A DNA stretch of 6,550 bases from Candidatus Omnitrophota bacterium (GTDB lineage Bacteria; Verrucomicrobiota; Verrucomicrobiia; Limisphaerales; UBA1319). Shown here piece after piece: positions 1-4,622 of this stretch; positions within the stretch are counted from its first letter, which is position 1; every line of letters starts with the position of its first letter. The position numbers were made by a program, and so were the translations under genes. The notes under the pieces were generated by a model. That model had not been told where the DNA came from. It saw nothing but the letters and a program-made list of their open reading frames with translations, and searched no databases. Location of the stretch: contig JAMCZD010000252.1 in NCBI GenBank assembly GCA_023473405.1, forward strand, positions 1-6,550. Reading direction: 5' to 3'.

Positions 1-10
1 CTTCCGATCT
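1..10. other. Probable Illumina adapter remnant
   Basis: The first ten bases, CTTCCGATCT, are identical to the 3' end of the standard Illumina TruSeq adapter, which ends in GCTCTTCCGATCT. The match begins at base 1, where untrimmed adapter would be expected, and the coding sequence that follows fits its protein family from base 11 on. A chance ten-base match is possible but unlikely at exactly this position. These bases should not be read as genomic. Confidence 0.75.
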
Positions 11-376
11 GTTGACGGGACAACAAACTTCATCCCGCGAATGCATCGAACGGCATTGCGCGAAGGATACAAGCGCCTTATGGGTTGCCTTTATGCCCCG
101 GGACCGTATTACCAGCGGATTCGCACCTTCCTGCGCGAGTACCAACCGCCGAAAATTCCCGGCTCGCTGAACTGGCGGTATCTCATGGCCTTCGCCCATG
201 CCAACCTTCGCTTGGGCGTACTCGGTCGCGAACGATTCCACTATTGGAGTCTCGTGCTCTGGACAGTTTTCCGGCGTCCATCGCTTCTCCCGTTGGCAGT
301 CACCCTCTCGATCTTCGGTTACCACTTTCGCAAGTCCATCGCGGCGGCTGCCCAGCTTGCCTCCCGATCCGGCTGA
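11..376 (+). CDS. B12-binding radical SAM protein, C-terminal fragment (DUF4070-like)
   Basis: This is the 3' end of a longer gene: the frame is open back to the window edge without a start. About 121 codons remain. The fragment opens with DGTTNFIPRM, followed by a L-REGYKRL helix and a LYAPGPYYQRIRTFL segment. This order is typical of the C-terminal DUF4070 region of cobalamin-binding radical SAM proteins. It ends with an aromatic, basic stretch (FHYWSLVLWTVFRRP) and a hydrophobic segment around LLPLAVTLSIFGYHFRK, which is also usual for the family's tail. The N-terminal B12-binding domain and the CxxxCxxC iron-sulfur site lie outside the window, so the substrate cannot be judged. The ATG at 41 is internal and is not the true start. 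The gene runs tail to tail with the HU gene. The family call rests on recognised sequence style and is fairly secure; the exact function is unknown. Confidence 0.75.
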   Translation, partial: VDGTTNFIPRMHRTALREGYKRLMGCLYAPGPYYQRIRTFLREYQPPKIPGSLNWRYLMAFAHANLRLGVLGRERFHYWSLVLWTVFRRPSLLPLAVTLSIFGYHFRKSIAAAAQLASRSG

Positions 377-537
377 GCCGGCACAGTGTTAACAACTTCA
401 AGACAGGCCCGATGCAGCCGCGCCTTCCCACTACGGCGAACCACCCGAATAAGAAGAGCTTGCGCCTTAGGCGCGAAAGCATGGCGTGAGGGTGATGAAC
501 TGGAGTTCGCCGCGGAACGTCGGGATACGGAAGTCTC
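377..537. other. Convergent intergenic gap
   Basis: This 161-bp gap separates the ends of the radical SAM and HU genes. Open frames that cross it only shadow the HU gene or the radical SAM tail. I see no strong hairpin with a T-run on either strand, so no terminator is called. Confidence 0.5.
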
Positions 538-831
538 TTACTTCTTTTTGGGGCCCAGGATTGCATCCTTGGCCGCCTTGGCTATCCGGAACTTGACCAC
601 CTTCTTTGCCGGGATTTTGATGGTCTCACCAGTGGCGGGATTATGACCGATCCGGGCCTTGCGATGCACCAGCACGAGCTTGCCTAAACCCGGCAGGGTA
701 AAGGAGTTCTTGGCGTTCTTGTACGCCAGCGCCACGATGGTGTCCAAGGTCTGCACGGCCTGTTTTTTGGTAATGCCAACTGTATCGGCTATAGTTGATA
801 CAATTTGAGATTTAGTTAAAGCTTTTGCCAT
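538..831 (-). CDS. HU-family DNA-binding protein
   Basis: A 97-residue protein with the full layout of the HU/IHF family, which is normally 90-100 residues. Residues 1-45 form the helical dimerisation part (MAKALTKSQIVSTIAD, then a second helix of TKKQAVQTLD type). The GLGKL turn is at residues 48-52. The beta-arm carries R57, K58, R60 and the GHNPATGE tip at 62-69; P65 is the proline that intercalates into DNA in this family. The end is lysine-rich (GPKKK). The usual arginine of the GRNP tip is histidine here (H63), a mild variant. The protein should bind as a homodimer and bend DNA in the nucleoid. HU and IHF subunits cannot be told apart with confidence from this sequence, so no symbol is given. 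The gene is divergent from the phosphate transporter. There is no clear ribosome binding site; a promoter-like pair sits immediately upstream of the ATG. Confidence 0.93.
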   Translation of the reverse strand: MAKALTKSQIVSTIADTVGITKKQAVQTLDTIVALAYKNAKNSFTLPGLGKLVLVHRKARIGHNPATGETIKIPAKKVVKFRIAKAAKDAILGPKKK

Positions 832-839
832 ATTCTTTA

Positions 840-868
840 TTTATAGCCATTCGCTTGATTCATCGCAA
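840..868 (-). promoter_or_regulatory. Putative promoter of the HU gene
   Basis: On the minus strand a TTGCGA (863-868, four of six matches to TTGACA) and a TATAAA (840-845, five of six matches to TATAAT) are separated by exactly 17 bases. Only eight bases separate the -10 box from the ATG. Transcription would start at or within a base or two of the start codon and give a leaderless or nearly leaderless mRNA. This fits the absence of a Shine-Dalgarno sequence. It is a consensus match only. Confidence 0.45.
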
Positions 869-1061
869 GGATAATATCCAGAAAACTGCTTTTTCACATT
901 CTTAGCCGTTCCTTCAACTGACACCTTTTAAAACTCGGCTACCGTTGCGAATGCGCCTATGGCATCCAGCGAGCCGATTTTCCACGTGCATTTCCGCCGC
1001 GATCGGGGAAAGATTCAACCGTTATGTTTTGCTCATTCCTGGTCTCAACGTAATACCGACA

Positions 1062-2129
1062 ATGTGGCTTGCATTTTGTGTGATTCTGTTCGCCCTTGTG
1101 TTCGAGTATGTCAATGGTTTCCATGACACTGCCAACGCCATTGCCACCTCGGTTTCCACGAAGGTGCTAACCTTGCGCCAGGCGGTGGTCATGGCCGCCG
1201 TTTTCAACCTGGTCGGCGCGCTGGCTGGCACGGCAGTAGCCACGACCATCGGCAGCGGTTTGGTGGAAATCAAGGCCGTGTCTCTTGTCACCCTGCTGTG
1301 CGCCTTGATCGGGGCCATTATCTGGAACCTGGCAACGTGGCTGTTGGGGTTGCCTTCGAGTTCGAGCCACGCATTGATAGGCAGTTTGTGCGGTGCCGCC
1401 GTGGCTACGGCGCACGGCGACTGGTCCGTCATCCGCTGGATGATCCATAATTCGGCGACTCAAAAGACCGAGGGGCTTTGGCCCAAAGTGATCGTGCCGA
1501 TGATCACCTCACCCATCTGCGGAGTTTTGGTCGGCTTTTGTCTGATGGGCCTGCTTCTGGTGCTGCTCCGCCGCTTCACACCGCACCTGGTGAACGTGTT
1601 GTTTGGCCGACTGCAACTGCTGAGCGCTTCATGGATGAGTTTCAGTCACGGCACCAACGATGCGCAAAAGACAATGGGTGTTATCGCGCTGACCCTGTTC
1701 ATAGCCACCAAAGCCGGTTCGCTGAATACGCTGCCGTCATGGCTGGGCTTTCTGCGCTCCCCGGAGTTCGTGGTGCCGCTCTGGGTCAAAGTGGCTTGCG
1801 CTTTGACCATGGCCTCCGGCACGGCCGCGGGCGGGTGGCGCATCATTCAGACCGTGGGCCAGAAGATCGTCCGCCTCCAACCCGTTCACGGATTCGCGGC
1901 GCAAACGACCGCCGCTGCCGTCATTCAACTGGCCAGCCATTGGGGTATTCCGTTATCGACCACTCACGTGATCTCCTCGACAATCATGGGTGTCGGTGCC
2001 ACTAAACGCCTGACCGCCGTTAAGTGGGGTATCGTGGGGCAAATACTCTGGGCGTGGATTTTTACCCTGCCGGCCACCGCCCTGATGGGTTATTTGCTCT
2101 TTCGTGGCCTGCAAGCGCTGATGCCTTGA
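1062..2129 (+). CDS. Inorganic phosphate transporter, PiT family
   Basis: A polytopic membrane protein of 355 residues from the chosen start, matching the PHO4/PiT family of cation-coupled phosphate permeases. Both signature repeats are present: GFHDTANAIAT at residues 19-29 and SHGTNDAQKTMG at 195-206. Each is followed by a membrane-embedded serine/histidine motif (PSSSSHALIG near 98-107 and STTHVISSTIMG near 299-310). This shows the inverted two-fold design of the family. Long hydrophobic segments run through the rest, and a soluble loop separates the halves. The frame is open back to an ATG at 945, but residues encoded by 945-1061 do not look like the family, whose members begin a few residues before the first signature, so I chose the ATG at 1062. 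No Shine-Dalgarno sequence precedes either start. The DUF47/PhoU-like partner often found next to PiT genes is absent here. The transported cation (metal-phosphate/H+ or Na+) cannot be decided. Confidence 0.92.
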   Translation: MWLAFCVILFALVFEYVNGFHDTANAIATSVSTKVLTLRQAVVMAAVFNLVGALAGTAVATTIGSGLVEIKAVSLVTLLCALIGAIIWNLATWLLGLPSSSSHALIGSLCGAAVATAHGDWSVIRWMIHNSATQKTEGLWPKVIVPMITSPICGVLVGFCLMGLLLVLLRRFTPHLVNVLFGRLQLLSASWMSFSHGTNDAQKTMGVIALTLFIATKAGSLNTLPSWLGFLRSPEFVVPLWVKVACALTMASGTAAGGWRIIQTVGQKIVRLQPVHGFAAQTTAAAVIQLASHWGIPLSTTHVISSTIMGVGATKRLTAVKWGIVGQILWAWIFTLPATALMGYLLFRGLQALMP

Positions 2130-2374
2130 GACGGAGATCATTGCCCTCATCCGCGTGGCAGCGTCGGGAGGGTAGCGCGTGCAATATGGAGTGGGCCGGC
2201 AAAGCGTTAGCGGCGACGGCGCATTGGGAGACCGGGAATGGAAGCGTGGCGCCAAAAAGGAGATTGTCGCGTGTCGGCGCATCGGATTAGCCTGTCAATC
2301 ATGAAAGAAAATGCAATGCGCAGGCGTGACTTCTGCAAAATCCACATTACACATTCCATATTGTTCTTGTTCAC
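2130..2374. other. Gap with possible gene debris
   Basis: No convincing gene is present. One short frame starts at a GTG (2271) placed seven to eight bases after an AAGGAG, and runs about 50 codons to 2423. It contains MRRRDFCK followed by a hydrophobic stretch, which resembles the start of a twin-arginine signal peptide. It then runs into the HTH gene in another frame without becoming a recognisable protein. It may be the remnant of an exported-protein start. Confidence 0.3.
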
Positions 2375-2662
2375 TTGCGGCCCAGACCGTTGGCATCGGT
2401 GCCCTTTTCTCACCTGCGATTGATCGCGCAAAAGCCCGGATTCGGCCACCTGTGGTTCAAAGACAAGTATCCGGACCAATTAAATCATGTTGGAGATCAC
2501 CTCAAAAAACGTCGTCTGGACCTCAAGATGAAGTCCGTCGAATGCCGGAAGCTGTTTGCCGTGGACAAAGGCACTCTCAGCGATTGGGAAAAGGGCAAAC
2601 ACAAGCCAATTCGACGGTTTCGGCCGAAGATCGTCGAGTTTCTGGGGTACAATCCGTTCTGA
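2375..2662 (+). CDS. Small Xre-type helix-turn-helix protein, start uncertain
   Basis: At most 95 residues. The core resembles a small HTH family common in Verrucomicrobiota and Acidobacteriota, whose members read roughly LGDHIRKRRLDLGLLQKEVA, then a DE-TI-WE recognition segment, then a FLP-IIEFLGYNP tail. Here the matching parts are VGDHLKKRRLDLKMKSVEC, KGTLSDWEKGKHKP and PKIVEFLGYNPF. The first HTH helix (SVECRKLF in place of KEVAEQL) is divergent. The frame opens after a TGA at 2327 and contains no ATG. Possible starts are TTG at 2375 and 2390, GTG at 2399 and TTG at 2420; none has a clear ribosome binding site. Similarity seems to begin near LRLIAQKP (about residue 14), so one of the first three is likely. 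The protein could be a DNA-binding regulator, but the missing ATG and the decayed neighbourhood allow a pseudogene. Confidence 0.6.
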   Translation: MRPRPLASVPFSHLRLIAQKPGFGHLWFKDKYPDQLNHVGDHLKKRRLDLKMKSVECRKLFAVDKGTLSDWEKGKHKPIRRFRPKIVEFLGYNPF

Positions 2663-2710
2663 ACCGTCCGGAAATCGCGTCTCTGAATTGCCCACGAATA
2701 GTGGGATTAG

Positions 2711-2739
2711 TTTACCTGCGTTTTAACTCCTTTTAAACT
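2711..2739 (+). promoter_or_regulatory. Weak promoter-like sequence
   Basis: TTTACC (2711-2716) and TAAACT (2734-2739) are 17 bases apart, each matching four of six consensus bases. A TTTTAA direct repeat ten bases apart (2721 and 2731) lies inside and makes the stretch AT-rich. It precedes the GTG start of the secreted-protein pseudogene by 20 bases. It may be the relic promoter of that gene. Confidence 0.25.
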
Positions 2740-2759
2740 ATGATTGGCGCCCAGCGCCT

Positions 2760-3384
2760 GTGGCTTCAACTTTTGTGAAAACGGCCTTTTGTCTTGCGCC
2801 ACTTCTTGGCCTGGTGAGATCATTCGCTCACGCTCAGCTTCCCCCCCCGAGTTCGGACGTAACCCAGTCCGCCTCCATCCTCCAACGCAACCCGCATGAC
2901 CGGGTTTGGCAGGTGATCAACTCCGGCACGGACGCCGAGGGCAATCCCATGGTCTGGACCAATATCTTTACCGAATTGCTCAGCGACACCAACCGGACCT
3001 TGATGGGCGTCAAAATGGGCAATAACCTGTTTTACCGGGGCACCGTGCTTCTGGCAGATTATATTGGGACCCTTCCCCGGTCAGTTTATAATAACGAGTT
3101 TGACGGTGTGAATATGAATGGGAGCAGCGTTCTTCCGGACACCACAGGTTACAACGGTTTTGTCAACACCCTGAGCTTAGGCGGGCCAAGCAACGTTTAC
3201 CTGACCAATTTCATCTACGCCTCAGCCGCGCTGGGAGATTAAGACCAGTCCTCGACCGATCTGATCAACAAAGGCGGCCTCAATGCCGACGATGCCGGTC
3301 TATACCATTACACGACCCGAACCACCCAATCCAAGGAGACCAACTCGCGGGTGGACATTGGCCTGCATTACGTGGCCATTGGCT
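2760..3384 (+). pseudogene. Secreted verrucomicrobial surface-type protein, internally deleted and interrupted
   Basis: The frame starts at a GTG and codes for a Sec signal peptide (K7, hydrophobic core AFCLAPLLGLV, likely cleavage after AHA at residue 25). Residues 45-80 (HDRVWQVINS to TNIFTEL) resemble the N-terminus of large secreted proteins of Verrucomicrobiota. From about residue 83 the sequence resembles the C-terminal part of the same kind of protein (GNNLFYRGTVLLADY, later GYNGF and LTNF). A TAA at 3240-3242 interrupts it after ALGD, but the same frame continues with DQSSTDLINKG, a DDAGLYHYTT core from 3288 and VDIGLHYVA, the family's usual ending. The TAA probably replaced a tyrosine codon. 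Two lesions are therefore inferred: loss of hundreds of internal codons near 3000-3012, and a nonsense mutation. The frame finally stops at 3432-3434. No enzymatic function is visible. The family recognition comes from memory of related sequences, not from an alignment. Confidence 0.6.
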
Positions 3385-3387
3385 GGC

Positions 3388-3706
3388 CTGCCGATTACCG
3401 GGGGCAGCAGTTTCGCCACGAATTTTCCAATTAGTACGGTCCAATATCCTCCGGTGTTCACCGGCACCAATGGTCAGGCAGGGGCTTTTTATACCGCTTA
3501 TCCTCCCGTAGTTCGTTGGGACGGCCAAAGCTATCCTGCGTTTCAAGGAATATACGCTCACCACATGGGCGACTATGATACGGCGATTCCGGATAACAAC
3601 TATGTCTTTTATTGTTGGGGGGGATAACCGCAACCCAAGCACCAACAGCACTGTAGTGCGCAAGCAGGCGGACGTCCGGTTTATCCGGGTTTCCTGGCCA
3701 AAGTGA
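3388..3706 (+). pseudogene. Sialidase-like (BNR-type) secreted protein, C-terminal remnant with frameshift
   Basis: In the +1 frame, from LPITGGSSFATNF, the translation reaches QGIYAHHMGDYDTAIPDNNYVFYCWGG and stops at 3625-3627. Removing one G from the seven-G run at 3617-3623 restores a frame reading WGDNRNPSTNS and then RKQADVRFIRVSWP, up to a TGA at 3704-3706. The order HxGDYD, a few residues, DNN-x-Y-x-x-WGDNR, then DVRF is typical of the C-terminal end of secreted exo-alpha-sialidase/BNR-repeat proteins. The Asp-box repeats and catalytic residues that would lie upstream are missing. This is therefore a tail fragment, fused by an earlier deletion to the end of the preceding pseudogene, whose frame it overlaps near 3388-3434. 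The homopolymer indel could also be a sequencing error, but the missing N-terminus would remain. Confidence 0.5.
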
Positions 3707-3780
3707 GATCGACCGTGATTCCGATCTTTCCCCCGTCCACGACGTGTGGTTCAAGGTCAGGCCAAACCTATCTGGCACAG

Positions 3781-3893
3781 GTAGTCCTCAACTTCGTCAG
3801 TCGCAGCCGCTCTTCTTCAATTGTCTTCGCCCAAAAAGAGTACTCCTCATTAGTACTGATTAGTGAAGATTAGTGGTTTGACACGAGGACTAC
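3781..3893. repeat. Short inverted repeat enclosing 10-bp tandem repeats
   Basis: GTAGTCCTC at 3781-3789 is repeated exactly in inverse at 3885-3893 (GAGGACTAC). Inside are three direct 10-base units beginning with ATTAGT: 3849-3858, 3859-3868 and 3869-3878. No gene occupies this 113-bp stretch. It lies between the sialidase-like remnant and the end of the ComM fragment. The pattern could be a small non-autonomous element or a dispersed intergenic repeat; no target-site duplication is visible. Confidence 0.4.
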
Positions 3894-3904
3894 ACCCACA
3901 ACTG

Positions 3905-4444
3905 TCAGTCCAGGGAACGGAGCTGGACGGCCTCCATGACGTGGTCGGTCAGGATGCCCTCCGACCCGACGAGGTCGGCGATGGTGCGGGCTACCTTCAG
4001 GACCCGGTCATAGGCGCGGGCACTCAGGCGCATATCACTCATGGCGGCCTTGAGCATATCCATCGTGTCCGAAGCAAGGGCACAATAGGCCTTGCGCTCG
4101 CGGCTGCCCATCCGGGCGTTGCAGGTGATCCGCGGTTTGCTGGCGAACCGTTCGTGCTGGCGGAGGCGGGCGGCGATGACTCGCTCGCGAATCCGGGCCG
4201 AGGTTTCGCCGGTGCACTCGCTGGTGATCTCCTGGAACGGGACGGCGGGGACTTCGACGTGCAGGTCGATGCGATCGAGCGGCGGACCGGAGATGCTCCC
4301 GAGGTAGTTTTGGATTTTGCGAGGCGAGCCGCGGGATTCGCGCGGCATTTTCGCGTCCGGAGTCGGATTCATAGTCGCCACGAGCATACTCCGCGGACCG
4401 TTGGATGAAGCACACTCTTTTGCGGCAAGTTTGGCTTTTGGCAA
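3905..4444 (-). pseudogene. ComM/YifB-like Mg-chelatase family AAA+ protein, C-terminal fragment
   Basis: The frame gives 179 residues (TTG at 4442-4444); recognisable homology begins near residue 18 (about 4393) and runs to an intact C-terminus. The usual protein is about 500 residues with an N-terminal Lon-protease-like fold, an AAA+ core and a Mg_chelatase_C domain. Kept here are MLVATMNP (sensor 1, residues 20-27), ISGPPLDRIDLHVEVP (51-66), the RIRERV-AAR helix, ITCNARM, and SARAYDRVLKVARTIADL followed by MEAVQLRSLD, the normal end. Walker A, Walker B and the N-terminal domain are missing; the frame upstream hits a TAA about ten codons before the TTG. Without a nucleotide-binding site it cannot work as the helicase-like motor known for ComM in natural transformation. 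The cysteine-rich loop usual after MNP reads TPDAKMPRESRGSP here, which may be a lineage trait. The fragment is best treated as a truncated pseudogene. Confidence 0.8.
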
Positions 4445-4485
4445 GGCGCGATGAAGGAGAATAGCCGCGGGGCTTTAGGACTGAG

Positions 4486-4560
4486 GAGCAACGCCACCAG
4501 AAGCCAAAATCGCCGCGATACTCCGGGCCAAGGCGCTTTTGGCCCGGGGCTTCGTTGCTC
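4486..4560. repeat. Nested inverted repeat (extended hairpin)
   Basis: Three sets of complementary arms are stacked. Outermost is GAGCAACG (4486-4493) with CGTTGCTC (4553-4560). Next is AAGCC (4501-4505) with GGCTT (4548-4552), leaving a seven-base bulge on the left arm. Innermost is CCGGGCCAA (4523-4531) with TTGGCCCGG (4539-4547) around a seven-base loop. The innermost and middle stems cannot form fully together with no bulge, since 4506-4522 stays unpaired. There is no T-run after it, so it does not look like a simple intrinsic terminator. It lies between the ComM fragment and the promoter-like region of the DUF5010 gene. Confidence 0.55.
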
Positions 4561-4575
4561 GATCGTTGACTATCT

Positions 4576-4606
4576 GTTTACAGACTGGTTGCATGCCGTT
4601 GTAAAC
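4576..4606. promoter_or_regulatory. Operator-like inverted repeat
   Basis: GTTTACA (4576-4582) and TGTAAAC (4600-4606) are exact inverted arms separated by 17 bases. They flank the -35-like TTGCAT at 4589-4594 and end five bases before the -10-like TATAAG. The placement would suit repressor binding that controls the DUF5010 gene. No regulator is encoded next to it, apart from the doubtful HTH protein 2 kb upstream. Confidence 0.3.
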
Positions 4607-4616
4607 GGGTTATAAG
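4589..4616 (+). promoter_or_regulatory. Putative promoter of the DUF5010 gene
   Basis: TTGCAT (4589-4594, four of six matches) and TATAAG (4611-4616, five of six matches) are 16 bases apart. The -10 box ends six bases before the ATG at 4623, so transcription would start at about the A of the start codon. No Shine-Dalgarno sequence is present, which fits a leaderless mRNA. An alternative -35 (TTGACT, 4566-4571) has only a poor -10 at normal spacing. Confidence 0.4.
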
Positions 4617-4622
4617 ACGCAT

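Noticed and set aside
1022..1463. Long minus-strand open frames opposite the phosphate transporter
   Set aside because: They lie antisense to a clearly conserved membrane protein, resemble no family, and are explained by its codon composition.
2271..2423. Short GTG-started frame with AAGGAG upstream and an MRRRDFCK twin-arginine-like segment
   Set aside because: It is only about 50 codons, has no protein body after the hydrophobic part, and overlaps the HTH frame. It is kept only as possible debris.
3719..3728. TTCCGATCTT, an internal match to part of the Illumina adapter
   Set aside because: It lies inside sequence with no break in context and does not carry the upstream adapter bases, so it is taken as chance.
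3863..4408. A 181-codon plus-strand frame across the ComM fragment
   Set aside because: It is the antisense of a well-matched ComM C-terminal domain, and its own translation is low-complexity and unfamiliar.
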